From Stagonosporopsis chrysanthemi (Eukaryota > Ascomycota > Dothideomycetes > Pleosporales > Didymellaceae): 64,000 nt of DNA. How positions within the stretch are numbered: the first letter of the stretch is position 1; the number at the start of each line of letters is the position of its first letter. Below are positions 44,093-55,017 of the stretch, piece after piece. A program made the position numbers and the translations under genes. The notes beneath the pieces were generated by a model. The model had not been told where the DNA came from. It did no database searches and was given only the letters and a program-made list of their open reading frames with translations. Location: NCBI GenBank assembly GCA_022560025.1, contig JAFISE010000017.1, forward strand, positions 124,001 to 188,000, read 5' to 3'.

Positions 44093-44450
44093 CATCGGGC
44101 ACTACCATCCAGCAAGAAGCATAGCGACAAGGCATCTGCTTCTAGTATAGGTTTGCGTGCACGCACTTTGAGAGGCACTCGGAGTGCCTGCAGAGGATCA
44201 ATGAGCTGCCTGTCAGTACGGCGAACTTCTCAAGCACGCCCTGCGCCCTGACGTTGGACCTCGGGGTGATGCTGGTCCACTAGCGTGGACAAGATGTGGG
44301 GAACCTATAGAGGGGTGACTGTAACTCCGAAACTCGACAATGGCATCATGCTTAAGAAGGACTCTCTGTTTTGAAACCTTCATTAAATCACCAACCCTCA
44401 TAAACAAGCATCCAAACTCGACTTTGCGACTCTTCCCCAGCGTTCGAACG
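44093..44450. other. intergenic between glutaredoxin-like and aldolase genes
   Basis: About 360 bp between two plus-strand genes. No gene seen. Confidence 0.5.
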
Positions 44451-45512
44451 ATGAATACTCTCCAAGAAGCAAGCACCATCTATAAGGCTTTCAAGAAGGG
44501 CGGTCCAGCCTTCGGAGGATGGCAGGTCAGATAACGTACGTCATTGTTGACGTTTCATGTACTCATATGAAGTGATCAGATGCTTCCTGGAACAAACCAT
44601 TCGCGGGCAATTGCTCGTTCAGGTGTCGATTGGGTTTGTGTTGACTGTGAACATGGTAACATAGACGGTAAGTGCCATGCCCAAGGTATCGCAACCAGTC
44701 AACTTATTTATGACAGACGGAGAAATGCATGAGGCCGTGATTGCCATAGCACGTGAAGGGGTCAGCCCTATCGTCCGTATTCCCGCCAATGAAGCCTGGA
44801 TGGTCAAACGTAAGTAAGGTTGAGCACGCACAAGCGTCCCGCGTATCGTGCGATATGAACTGGTGAACGCCATGTATCACGCATGATCAGGTTCAGATGC
44901 TGCAGATTGCCGATACAGGACATGGCTGACCGGCGCACAGGGGCCCTTGACGCTGGTGCTCATGGTGTTGTAGCGCCTTTGATCTACACAGTGGAGGATG
45001 CAAAACGCCTTGTGGCTTCTGCAAAATTTCCACCTGAAGGCAGCCGAGGCTTTGGGTCACCCTTTTCTCCTCATGCCTTCACAGGAGAAGCACTTACAGA
45101 GTACCTTCAGAACGCCAATGCCTCACTCCAGACGATCGTCCAAATCGAGACCAAGTCTGCGCTTGAGTCTGTCAGGGAGATTGCTGCAATTCCAGGAGTT
45201 GACTGTCTTCTTATCGGGCCCTTCGATTTGGGGAACAACATTGGCCGACCAATCCTGGGGGAGATGCATCAGGAGCTCAAAGATGCCATTGAAGAGATCA
45301 AGGAAGCAGCGCATGCGGAGGGCAAGAAGGTAGGCATCTACTGTGCAGATGGTCAGCAGGCTCAGGGTTACGCACAGAGGGGCTTCGATTTCATCAGCGT
45401 ATGCACAGATTTCCCTGCTATCACCGCGGCGTTCGCTAGTGCCGTGAAGACGGCCAAGGGCGAAGCACCTGCCACTGACGATGGTCGCGTGAAGGGCTAC
45501 GATGGTCGATAA
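44451..45512 (+). CDS. HpcH/HpaI-family class II aldolase
   Basis: Four exons: 44451..44525, 44580..44667, 44717..44809 and 44941..45512, 275 aa. The first intron has a non-consensus donor (GTCAGA) but is fixed by the protein join GGWQ-MLPGTNHSRAIA. Seen: VDWVCVDCEHGNIDDGEMHE with the catalytic His/Asp region, IVRIPANEAWMVKRALDAGAHG, GSRGFGSPFSPHAF, and the metal ligands Glu in IVQIETKSALE and Asp in LIGPFDLGNNIG. Family members retro-aldol cleave 2-keto-3-deoxy acids (for example 4-hydroxy-2-oxoheptanedioate or 2-keto-3-deoxy-L-rhamnonate) to pyruvate plus an aldehyde; which one applies here is open. The last intron is 131 nt. Confidence 0.92.
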
Positions 45513-45702
45513 GGCAGACTTGTACGACCAGAGTCTGCTCGTTGGGCGTTGTGCAACATTCAATAGTTCGACCTCCATTCCATACGTCGTCACGTTCATA
45601 ACCATTCCTGCCTGATCGGCCTGCCTGTCCTTGCAAGTGATATGATGGGCGCTTGTCTTCACGAATCTGCTGAGCTTCTTGCTCCAGAGTACGTTGTCCG
45701 AT

Positions 45703-46380
45703 ATGAAACTTCTTCCTACTGTAATCGCTTGCTTCCAATTATCGTGCATCGCCCTGCATGTTCGATACGTGGCGGAGGAAACGAACAAGCAAGAATATAA
45801 ACATATCGATCCACACTTGTCCTCGGATGGCCTTAATGCAGAGTCTACCGCACAAACTCCTCCAGGACGAATACCTTGGTGGAAGCTGCCCAACACCAAT
45901 AATGGAGAAATGAACGCCCTCACAGGACAACAGTTACGTCCATTCCCCGTCGATACCGAACAAAGCAGCAATCACGACGTGGAGGATAGTGACAACAGCA
46001 GCATTTGCCGCATCAAGCCGTGTCAAAGCAGTGGGACTCCGAGCAAACATTACTGCGGACGACACGCGCGCTGTCTGCAAGACTTTTGCCGGTGCGACTT
46101 TGGATGGAAATCAGCTGGCGACACGTTGAAGGCTCGAGGTTGGACTGGACTTGAGGCGCTCACTGTGTGGGTTGATGCGTACAGCGGGGGATGTACCGAG
46201 CGTTGTGACAGTATATCGTGTGCAGAGGTTCCACAGATAGAAGACTGTTTTGTCGACCGAGTGGCTCGCCAGGAGAACAGCCGGGACACAACTCAGGATT
46301 ATGCGGACGAGGGGGTCCTTGCGTCTGATGCTTTACATCTGGGTGCGATAAAGGCACCGGGGGTTGTTGGAAGTGTTTGA
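45703..46380 (+). CDS. secreted cysteine-rich protein with EGF-like core
   Basis: Single exon, 225 aa from the ATG at 45703. It starts MKLLPTVIACFQLSCIALHV, a plausible signal peptide. A polar, poorly conserved-looking region follows to about residue 105. Then there are ten cysteines in about 85 residues, including YCGRHARCLQDFCRCDFGWK (EGF-like spacing C-x5-C-x4-C-x-C with following Gly-Trp), LEALTVWVDAYSGGCTERCD and SISCAEVPQIEDC. No catalytic motif is visible. Similar small secreted proteins occur in plant-associated and saprobic Dothideomycetes; some are effector candidates, but nothing here shows a host role. No toxin family is recognised. Confidence 0.72.
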   Translation: MKLLPTVIACFQLSCIALHVRYVAEETNKQEYKHIDPHLSSDGLNAESTAQTPPGRIPWWKLPNTNNGEMNALTGQQLRPFPVDTEQSSNHDVEDSDNSSICRIKPCQSSGTPSKHYCGRHARCLQDFCRCDFGWKSAGDTLKARGWTGLEALTVWVDAYSGGCTERCDSISCAEVPQIEDCFVDRVARQENSRDTTQDYADEGVLASDALHLGAIKAPGVVGSV

Positions 46381-47981
46381 CGTATGGCTGAGTCTGTATG
46401 ATTATCCGACACATCAGTGTCAATTGCCAGCTTGTTGACGTCGAGCAAATCTACTACAGCAATGCATCCGTAATCACGATGTGTTCATCGTCAATAAACC
46501 CCCCGGATCAGCGGTCACGTTGCTTGTAAACATCATCCATCGACCGGCCGGACACGTGTGAAAAGCTGCATTCGTCTCATGACTTTTATTTATTCACATC
46601 TGCCTCGGATCAGGTGGCAGGCGTCGGTGTTGAGGTTACAATGATAACGCCAGTGTGCCACGAGGGTGCGTGGGAGTGGCATGTTTTACTTTTCGATCAC
46701 CTTGAAATTGCGAGCTGCGCGTGCGGTCAGCTCTGACAGCTCGAGGCGTGAATACGCATGTGTCTCAGACGCAACCTTCAAAACTAGCGGTAGCGGTCAG
46801 TCGACGGGCTTGCCGATAGGGGGATGGACGACTAGGAACGTTGCTGATTTAGCAACAAGCATCATGGTCTTTCCAGGCTCAAAATTGGTCAGGGTATGGT
46901 ATCGTATCATTGGGAAAGGCAACCGAGGGCACGATTGCGATCTGCCAGTGACACGGCCCACCAGCATCTCGTCTGCGGCAGCTTTTCCCGCTCCAGTGTT
47001 CAGTGCACGACACGATCCAACGGTGGGCTTCCGCGCATTGACACACAGCACACCTTCACGAATCTTCGAGACACAGCCAGGCAAACACTTATTTTTAGTT
47101 AGCTAGCTATGAGATGCATTGGCCGCGTCAGTGTCGAGCATTCTGACAGCAGCAAAACATTTGCGCTCCACGCGGGCCTAGCGAGTGCGTGCGTGCCCAC
47201 AGCACACGGTGCCCTTGGTATCGATTGCGCGTGAAATTGGGCTGGGGAAGAGAAATTGCACGGCGGGTGATGAGTCGCTCCCGGAGCGTAGAAGAGATGG
47301 GCAAGCCCGAGAGAGGCCAGGGGAAACGATCATGACATCAAAAGACGTGCTCGGGGGAGGTCCGTGTCTCCATAGAAACATGGCTGCAGTCAGTGCAGCA
47401 GGTGCAGCAGTCTGCTGCGTGTGGCACCACCAGGCGGCTGAAAATCGAGATGCTGCTGCGGGGGGCGAGCAACCCTGCGCAGGGTGGCTGGCCCAGCCAC
47501 CGCGGCGACGCTGCCGTGTTGCGTGCTGCCGTCGGACGGCGAGAGGCGAAAGTGACACAGGCTTCGTCTTCACCATGGCCGCAGTGCGAAGCCAAATCTC
47601 AGTCAATACGGGAGCGATTCAACAGAATCTGCGCACAAACAAAACGTCTGGCCCCGAAGGGAAGGGATGTGCACGCTCCAGACGAGTGGGAGGCACTGGA
47701 GGCTGCTGGTCTTGCTATTCTCGGCGGTGGAGCGCCGCTAGCAGGGGCAAGTGGTTGCCCGTGGCGTTGGCTGCCAGGGGCCTCGCTCGAGTTTGTTGTG
47801 CCGGAGCTGCGAGCTGGGGAGAAGACGCGTCTGCGTTATAAAACGTGCGGGTGCTGCTCGGCCCTGGAGATTCCCTTCACCCACAATTCGCACCTGCCAT
47901 TGCCCTGCACCTAGATCTTTGTCGTCTACGCCTATCGCTACACCACCAACAGTCGTTAATTTCTAAACACTCACCGCCGCC
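46381..47981. other. intergenic upstream of GPI-anchored protein gene
   Basis: About 1.6 kb. Open frames of 90-220 codons occur on both strands, especially in the GC-rich part from 47180, but overlap each other and show no recognisable family. It probably contains a long promoter for the downstream wall-protein gene. Confidence 0.45.
47837..47843 (+). promoter_or_regulatory. TATA box of GPI-anchored protein gene
   Basis: TATAAAA in GC-rich surroundings lies about 140 nt upstream of the ATG at 47982, a good position for a highly expressed wall-protein gene. Confidence 0.5.
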
Positions 47982-48610
47982 ATGCGCACCGCCTTTGCTG
48001 TCTCCGTCTTCGTCGCTGCGGCCTTTGCCCAGTCCCAGTCGTCGTCTGTACGTGCTCGCCGCCCCGTGATCGCCGGCCGCCCACAGAAAGCTAATTTCCC
48101 CAGGTCGACCCCTTCCCGCAGACCACCTTCCTCCAGCAGACCAACTCGCTGGGCGTCGTGACCGGCCAGCCCGCCGCTGCCACCTCGCAGCCCGCTGCCG
48201 ACACTGCCATCCCCACACAGCCTGCCGCCGACACTGCCATTCCCACCCAGCCTGCCGCCGACACTGACGTTGGCATCCCCGCCTCCATCCCCGCCGTCGC
48301 CCCGGGCATCTACACCATCCCCGTCGCTGGCACCGGCAACTCCACCCGCACTCTCATCGTCAGCGCCAACAGCAGCACCACCATCCTTCTGAACGCGCCC
48401 ACCTCTGGCTCGGCTGCCTCCAACAGCGCCAACCCCACTGCCACTGGCTCTGGCGCATCTGGCTCTGGTTCCGCCCGCCCTACTAGCTCCGGTTCGTCCA
48501 CCGCTTCTGGCACTGGTGCTCCCCAGAGCTCTGCTGGCGCCGCCGCCAACCTCAAGGCTGCTGCCGGCTCCATGGTCGGCTTCGGTGCCTTCGTCGCTGC
48601 TTTCTTGTAA
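47982..48610 (+). CDS. small GPI-anchored Ala/Ser/Thr-rich surface protein
   Basis: Two exons, 47982..48047 and 48104..48610 (56-nt intron, GTACGT...CCCCAG with a GCTAAT branch), 190 aa. MRTAFAVSVFVAAAFAQSQS is a clear signal peptide. The mature part has a threefold 10-residue repeat of PAADTAIPTQ type (about residues 48-77), then a Ser/Thr/Gly-rich region that would be O-glycosylated, and a C-terminal hydrophobic tail (MVGFGAFVAAFL) after small residues, as needed for GPI attachment. One or two N-glycosylation sequons (NST, NSS) are seen. It is probably a cell-wall or membrane-surface protein; no enzymatic domain. Codon use is strongly C-ending, suggesting high expression. Confidence 0.87.
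48181..48270 (+). repeat. 30-bp tandem repeat, about 3 copies, coding
   Basis: Three 30-bp units with a CCGACACTGCCAT-like core encode PAADTAIPTQ-like decapeptides in the GPI-anchored protein. The first two are nearly identical and the third has diverged. Confidence 0.8.
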
Positions 48611-48982
48611 ACGTGCCGTAGCACCAAGCTTTTTCATGTTGCACGTCGTTGCTCGTTTGAACAGGGCTGTCAGTTGACGCCCCACTGTCCTTAAGATACC
48701 TTGGGTTTGCATTGCATGGCACGGCATTTGGCGCCGGTTAGCGCCACTGCCTATGAACTGAATTTCGATTGGGGAAGAGAATAATAGTAATCGCTCATCT
48801 CGCGGACGATGGAGTGGAGGAGGAGGATTAGACATGATACAAAATGTAGCATCGTCGCAAGATCAAATGAAAATGATCCATACCACTGACTCGTTGGCCG
48901 TTCCACCATGCAAGTGCCTTGTCGTGCATGAACACCCCGCCATCCACCAAACAATCCCCATTCCCTTCACCCTCCGAGCAAC
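48611..48982. other. intergenic between GPI-protein and kynurenine formamidase genes
   Basis: About 370 bp between two plus-strand genes; no gene seen. Confidence 0.5.
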
Positions 48983-49994
48983 ATGACCCAATACCCCAGG
49001 CGCATTCCTTCGGTGCCTTACGCAGGATCCTCAGATCCTCTCCAGACCCTGGACATCTGGCTACCCCGCCCACTCAAGCAGTCTGACCCTGAATCCTCAA
49101 CATGGATCGTGTAAGCTCCGAAGTCGGCTTCAACTCTTTCAGTCTGCGGCCCTACACTGACGCAACCCGCTCAGCTATATTCATGGCGGCGCCTGGCGCG
49201 ACCCAACTCAGGACTCTCGTTGCGTTGAGCCCACACTTTCGCACTTGCTGAAGTCCCACTCCACCACCATCTCCAAGGTTGCAGGCGTAGCATCCCTCAA
49301 CTATCGCCTCTCGCCGTACCCCTCGCACCCCACAGCTCCAAGCGTCCCCTCTGATGCATCCCGCAACGCAGCGCATCCGGACCATGTGCGCGACGTTGCC
49401 CTGGCCCTCCGCTTCCTCGCGCGCGAATACGGAATGAAGACGTGGGTGGGCGCAGGCCACAGCTGCGGCGCAACACTGCTTCTGCAGTACGTGTCTGGCA
49501 TTGGCCTGACGTCTTCAGAGCAGCAGGAAGTAGCGCTTGGCGGCCCAGAGGCCTTGGTCTTGTTGTGCGGCATATACAATGTTCCTCTGCTTCTGCAGAA
49601 CCACAATCCACCCACCTGCCCTGAGCACATCTCACAAATCTACTACGACTTCATTGCAGGCGCATTCGGCCAGGATGACAAGGCTTACCGCGCTATTTCG
49701 CCTGTAGCTGGCCGCTATGGGCATCGAGAGTGGCCACGTGGAAAACTGGTCGTGCTGGCTCATAGCTACGAGGACGAGCTAATCGAGCGGCAGCAGCGGG
49801 ATGTCATGTGCGTCACACTCGATCGCGGGGGCTGGGGTGTCGTTATGGAGGTCGGGGATGGGGAGGCTGATGTTGGACAGGGAAGCAGGATTCTGGAAGT
49901 GAGAGACCTGAAAGGCGGGCACGACTGGATTTGGGAAGATGGAGAGCAAGTTGCGAAGCTGTTGGCGGATGTCGTAGAGCGGTTGGTAAAGTGA
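48983..49994 (+). CDS. BNA7: kynurenine formamidase
   Basis: Two exons, 48983..49110 and 49175..49994 (64-nt intron GTAAGC...GCTCAG), 315 aa. An alpha/beta-hydrolase that converts N-formyl-L-kynurenine to kynurenine and formate in the tryptophan-to-NAD pathway. The splice completes TWIVYIHGGAWRDPTQDSR, the HGGAW oxyanion motif of this family. Next come VASLNYRLSPYPSH, the nucleophile elbow AGHSCGATLLL (Ser), and a C-terminal GGHDWIWED with the catalytic His; the acid is probably Asp in HSYEDELIE. The length is close to fungal Bna7 with a modest insertion. Convergent with the stomatin-like gene. Confidence 0.93.
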
Positions 49995-50173
49995 GTATAG
50001 ACATAAAGCTTTGTTGAGCAAGATTCGTCTTGTAGGTGTCGCCTGCTAATACTACTTGCGACAACTCCAATGCTTCGCTTGTGCTGGCTTTTGCTAATGG
50101 TACAGCATGGTATAATGTACAGTCGGCATCGTGTCCTTTCATGCTCGACAACCTTGATATCCGTGCAATTGGA

Positions 50174-51594
50174 CTACTTGTTCAACCTCTGATCCATGAC
50201 CTTGTTGATCTCGTCTTGCACGCTGTGTGAGCCACCCTCAGCTTGGCTTAAACGGCTCTCAAGCTCCTGAATCTTCTTGGCAGCTGCAGTCGAGTCCTGT
50301 GAGCCTCCCGATGCGAGCCTAGATGCCGCCGTATTGGAGCTCTCATTCACCTTGCCGTATACTGCCATCGCACTGGCAATCATGCCACCAATGTCACCAA
50401 CGTTGCCCGGCACAATGACGCTCGTACCTTCTTTTGCCAGGTTGCCAAAAGCATCAACGTACTTCTCAGCTACCGACAGAGAGATGGCGTTTTGGGCGGC
50501 ATCTTGTCCCTGCTCGATAGCCTGAGCAACGGCATCAATACCCTTGGCCGTAGCCTGTGCTTTGAGCAGGATGGCTTCTGATTCTCCGCTTGCCAGATTG
50601 ATTTGCTCGGCCCTCAGCGCCTCAGAGGCAAGGATGACGGACTGCTTCTTTCCTTCGGCGATGTTGATAGCAGACTGCCTTTGACCCTCGGACTCGAGAA
50701 TTTCGGCGCGCTTGGATCGTTCGGCGGTAACTTGACGATGCATGGCTTCGACAACAGGTTCCGGGGCGTGGATATCGCGGATCTCGTACCGTAGGCAGGT
50801 GACACCCCAGTCCTGGGCAGCTTCGTTGATTGCGGCAGTAATGTTGGCATTCAGGTTGGCCCGTTCTTTCAGCACATGGTCGAGCGAGAGCTGACCAATC
50901 TCGGATCGCATCGTTGTTTGTGCAAGCTGAGAAATGGCGTATTCGGCATCCTCAACACCATAGCTAGCATATGTCAGCGACGGTCTCTGACACAAGGCTC
51001 TGATTAGACTTACCTTGCCTTGTAGGCGTCAAACACCCGTGTGTACAGCACGCCGTCAAGCTCCAATGTGACATTGTCGGCTGTGATAGCGCTTTGACTT
51101 GGGATTTCGATCGCATTCTCTTTGAGACTCTTGACGTAGGCTATCCGGTCGATGAAGGGGATCAAGATAGCCAGACCAGGCTCCAGTATGCGGTTGAACT
51201 TCCCCATGCGCTCCACGATCCATGCTGTCTGCTGTGGTACGAACCGTACGACGGTGTTGGTCGGCAGCCGCTTGTGTGATCCAAAATACGAGGGGGGTCC
51301 AGCTTGGGAATTCAGCTGCCCTAAGTTGAAGATGCTGGCGGGGCTCGACGACGAAGCCGACTGCGAGTTGAGCTGCGAGAAGTGGCGCGTTGAAGTGGCG
51401 TGCAGGAGCCCGCCAAGCGATGCTGTACGTGGAGCCAGTGGTCGTGAGCTTCGGAGCAAGCTGGAAGCCGCTGAGGCTACCACCCTGTTGCGCGACGCCA
51501 TTGTTGAAGTCGAGGCGAGTGGATGGCAACAGACACGCGGAGCTCTATGGAGTTCCACCACGATCGGCGAGAGCTGCAGGGGAAGCGCCGACAT
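50174..51594 (-). CDS. mitochondrial stomatin-like protein (SLP2 type)
   Basis: Two exons, complement(50174..50963, 51014..51594), 456 aa from the ATG at 51594, or 425 aa from the ATG at 51501, which has the better context (CAACAATGG) and opens a presequence MASRNRVVASAASSLLRSSR. The intron is 50 nt (GTAAGT...GCTAG). The SPFH/prohibitin-like domain begins NTVVRFVPQQTAWIVERMGK and has FNRILEPGLAILIPFIDRIA, and across the splice FDAYKASYGVEDAEYAISQL and TMRSEIGQLSLDHVLKERAN. The C-terminal coiled coil and YVDAFGNLAKEGTSVIVPGN are diagnostic of SLP2. It associates with cardiolipin and prohibitins in the inner mitochondrial membrane. Confidence 0.94.
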
Positions 51595-52131
51595 GACATA
51601 ACCACATCAATGTCTAGCAAAGACGGAGCCTACTGCTTATGCTCCCATCAACACCACCACCTGAAGTTGTGCTGATCTCAATTCTGTGTCTTTCATCTAT
51701 GCCGACTGTCTTGGTTGCGCTCGCTGGCTTCATGGCCAGGCCTACGACGGCGCTGGAAATTTGACTGCAGCCGCATACTACGCACACAGTACGTCACATA
51801 TTTCTCAGTCTGTCAGATTTACATTGTCAACGAATTGTCCTGGCTCCGAAACGACGAATTCCAGAGATTGGGGAGCGCACATACCGTGGCTTGCGATCGT
51901 TTAGTCATTGTTGATTAATTACATCGACATACATACTTTGCGCTGCATCTATAGGCAAGCGAACCCTGGAAAAACTAATTCTAAACACCATGCCAGGTAT
52001 ATAGCGCCGTTCATGTGCGCGGAGCGTCTGTCGCTCCGATGATGCTAGAAAGCAAACAACCAGCATGGTCATGAGTCCGCCCAGTACCCGTCTGAGTGGA
52101 CCAAAATACGCGCTCCTTGCACGTTTCAAAA
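51595..52131. other. intergenic upstream of stomatin-like gene
   Basis: About 540 bp: stomatin promoter and the 3' end of the next minus-strand gene. No gene seen. Confidence 0.5.
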
Positions 52132-53001
52132 TCATCGTCCCTTAGCCTTTGGGCTGCTTGCTCTTGGACTCATCGGGAACCATCTGACCTCGTTCCTCAT
52201 TTTCGTTACGAAGACCAAATAAGCCTCTAGGGCTTCCTCCTTGGTCGCGAATGTCTTGTCTTTATTCATCCACATCTTCAGGTACTTTCCTGAGCCCGAA
52301 TCCTTCAGCGCAGCATACCACTCCCCTGATGATCGTTGCTTGAGAACAATAGCGAGACGTCGGCCACCTAGGCCAGTAACGCCAGCAACTTGTTTGAGAC
52401 AATCGGACTTTAGTGAAGATAGTGGGTCGCTATTGTCTTCGATGGGCGAGTCAACACGCTTCGGTGGTGATCTAGAACGCTTATTCTTTGAGACTGCGGG
52501 CGTGTTCTTCTGGGTTGTGGACTTTGCTTCCGATGCGGCTTGGGTTGGCCATGCGATGTTGGGTGTGGTTGGAGAGTTGGTTTGCGACACCACTCTGCTT
52601 GTTGTTGCGAGCTTCGGGTTCTCGATTTTCGGTGACGACGATTTCGTTGGCGATTGCGCTGGTCTTTTCGATTTTGCGGGTGTCTTCTTCGACCCAGAGG
52701 CGTTTGAAGAAGATGCTAGCTTCGGAGATGTGGCGCTCAGAAGCGACCTTTGCGGAACACTCGTTTCTGGAGATGTTGCCGATTCTTTGGAGAATGTTGT
52801 GTTTGACGGCTTCACTTTCAGGGGTGAGACGGCGTCCTTTATTGAAGAGGCCGTTGTATCGATCTTTTTTGGTGCACTGGCAGTCACAGGCTCTGAGTCT
52901 GGGACGTGCTGGACAGGCAATGCAGCTCGGGCGGTTGATGTTGACGCTGTGAATTGCCCGCTGGCAATCTGACGTGCACGCTCCTTCACACTCACAAACA
53001 T
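52132..53001 (-). CDS. Ser/Pro/Lys-rich disordered protein with short conserved-looking C-terminus
   Basis: Single frame, 289 aa from the ATG at 53001 (MFVSVKERARQIASGQ). Residues 20-200 are Ser/Thr/Pro/Lys-rich and probably disordered, with many SP/TP sites and basic patches (KKTPAKSKRPAQSPTK, KNKRSRSPPKR) that could act as nuclear localisation signals. The C-terminal ~85 residues look folded: QVAGVTGLGGRRLAIVLKQR, SGEWYAALKDSGSGKYLKMW and TKEEALEAYLVFVTKMRNE. I recognise no family. The frame continues upstream without an ATG. Expression is likely, but the function is unknown. Confidence 0.68.
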   Translation of the reverse strand: MFVSVKERARQIASGQFTASTSTARAALPVQHVPDSEPVTASAPKKIDTTASSIKDAVSPLKVKPSNTTFSKESATSPETSVPQRSLLSATSPKLASSSNASGSKKTPAKSKRPAQSPTKSSSPKIENPKLATTSRVVSQTNSPTTPNIAWPTQAASEAKSTTQKNTPAVSKNKRSRSPPKRVDSPIEDNSDPLSSLKSDCLKQVAGVTGLGGRRLAIVLKQRSSGEWYAALKDSGSGKYLKMWMNKDKTFATKEEALEAYLVFVTKMRNEVRWFPMSPRASSPKAKGR

Positions 53002-55017
53002 CTTAGTCAAGTTACAACAAACATACAGCAGAACGATCTGGGGGCGCGAGCTCAGTTCTAATACTTGATACCACACATCAACTAAGCTTTGGTCACACTG
53101 TGCACAAGGGTGCACACCCCAGAGCAGCTAATGAAAAGCCACCCAAGGCTTGAGTCAGTAGGAAGGTGGCGAACGGAACGTAATTACCGCTTGAGGCCCA
53201 GCAAAAGGGGCAAATCGTGCAACGTAAGCAACAAGAACAGCTCGCCGACCAAGATGCGTGAGTGTTGCGCTGGATAGTATTGCAATCCATCAGGAATGTT
53301 GTTATATTGCCTGCCAACGAATTACGCACTCCTGCGGGCAAGGTGGGCCATGGTTGACTTCCTGATCGTCAGGCAGTCTTAGCGCGACAGTTCCGGTCGA
53401 TCAGAGCGCTGCATCCACCTGTTCGCGCATCACCCTACGAAATACGCACGCATATAGCACCAAATTGTGGGCATTGCTTTCATCTGTGCATCCTCTCGTC
53501 TACTTCTCTTCGAGTGCTCCTAAGGGAGGTGCATTAAGCGCTTGCTTCCTCCCATCTGTATCTCTTACCAGAGTGGTTCTAAGGAGCAAGCTTTGCCTGA
53601 GAAGAGCCTCTCGTGCTGTGATGCCCCTTGTTTTCCACTTCCTGCCTTAAAAAGTCCCTACTCCTAAGTTCTGGCAGAACTCATTCGATTCCATCTTCAA
53701 AGCTTACAACGTGGCAAAGACTGAATCCGTCCAAATCAGACTTCAAGCTCATCGACAGCTGTCTTTAGACTGCCGGCAATCGCGGCATTAATTACCCCTG
53801 GTAATTAAAATGCGGCCTCGCGCGCTTTCATCTAAGGCACATTCTCAGTGCCTGGCACGGTAGAAACCAAGCCATTTGCAATTGACTGAATAGCAGGCAT
53901 CTTCACGAACCGAAATTGGAATGATCGTATCTAGTCCAGCCTCCAAACAGCGCAAGTGCCCCTTCTTTTTAACCGTAACTTACGAGATCGTCGCTCCTAG
54001 TCGTGTCTTTGCATCCGTTTCCTCAACTATAATTGTGACATCGGCGAGAATCCTCAAATGCGATGGGTCACGACAAAACTCGTCTCTAACAAATTCTCTG
54101 AAGGGTATCGACAGAAGTGCGAACCTTCTCTGGTGTATACCCGCCGACGGATCCGGCCTCAGTATGTTTGTCGCCAAATGACCGATTCGATCTACTGGTA
54201 CCAGCCTGGAACAAGAATGGCGTCCGTTGTGGCGATGGCTCGCAAGTATATGGTCCTGGAACGCTGAAGTGCTTGCCTTTGGGGTTGGTTTGTTGGACCC
54301 GCGCGACCACTGCAAAATCGCCAGTGTAGAAGTCTTTGGAATTCGTTTCTATATGTCATGCAGCTGAGTACGCCAGCCAAAACACTGAGCATATCGTCTC
54401 AACTGGGTGCAATAGTGCCGCGGGCTGAACCGGCGGCGGCTATATTACAAGGTGCTCTAGGTGGGTTTTTATGCAATAGCTGTTCGAATTATGACAAAAG
54501 CCGCACTCACAGAATTCCGGTGCTATCTTGTGAGGAGTTAGACCTACAAACCACATTCTTCCCTACACTTCTGTGTATCATGAGGACTTCAGGATAGATC
54601 TTGTGGAGCAATATTTTAGCAAAGGCAGCAACTCATTTGGTGATCAATAAACTGGAGTTCTTCTGAGTGCGGCTAATTCTGTCACTCAGAGTATCTAAAC
54701 AGCGGTCTTGGTCGTGGACATTGTATCGTTTGAAGTCACTGCCCAGAGCCACTCTCTAGGTAGTCTTATCTGCTCCGTGGATAACCCGACTAACGTCGAG
54801 TCCTCAGACTCACGAGTACCTTGGTTATGTAAAGGCCCCTCCCGATTCTGAGGCTGTGTACACAGTGCGTATTCTGTACTCCATACCAGACCATGATGTT
54901 GCTGCGGATAATCTTTCATCATGATCGTAGATGAGTCATTTGGCGCTAAGCCTAAATTGGTCAGGCGTAGGTGTTGCGTCTCACTCCTGCTGAAGTATAA
55001 GATATAGGGTAAGCAAG
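53002..55017. other. AT-richer intergenic region
   Basis: About 2 kb of lower GC content than its surroundings with many stops in every frame. A minus-strand stretch at 53,980-54,315 reads fairly protein-like (SIPFREFVRDEFCRDPSHLR) but has no start, partner exons or known family. I call no gene. Confidence 0.4.

Noticed and set aside
44810..44940. Hidden exon in the 131-nt aldolase intron
   Set aside because: The protein joins directly as MVK-RALDAGAHG, as in the family, leaving no missing residues.
45123..45971. 282-codon minus-strand frame
   Set aside because: Antisense to the aldolase and secreted-protein genes, which have clear homology or a signal peptide.
44451..46380. Metabolic or secretion gene cluster
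   Set aside because: The aldolase and Cys-rich gene are only neighbours; there is no transporter, regulator or further enzyme of a shared pathway.
47185..47841. 218-codon plus-strand frame upstream of the GPI-anchored protein
   Set aside because: It spans the putative TATA box; Cys/Arg/Gly-rich composition typical of GC-rich non-coding DNA.
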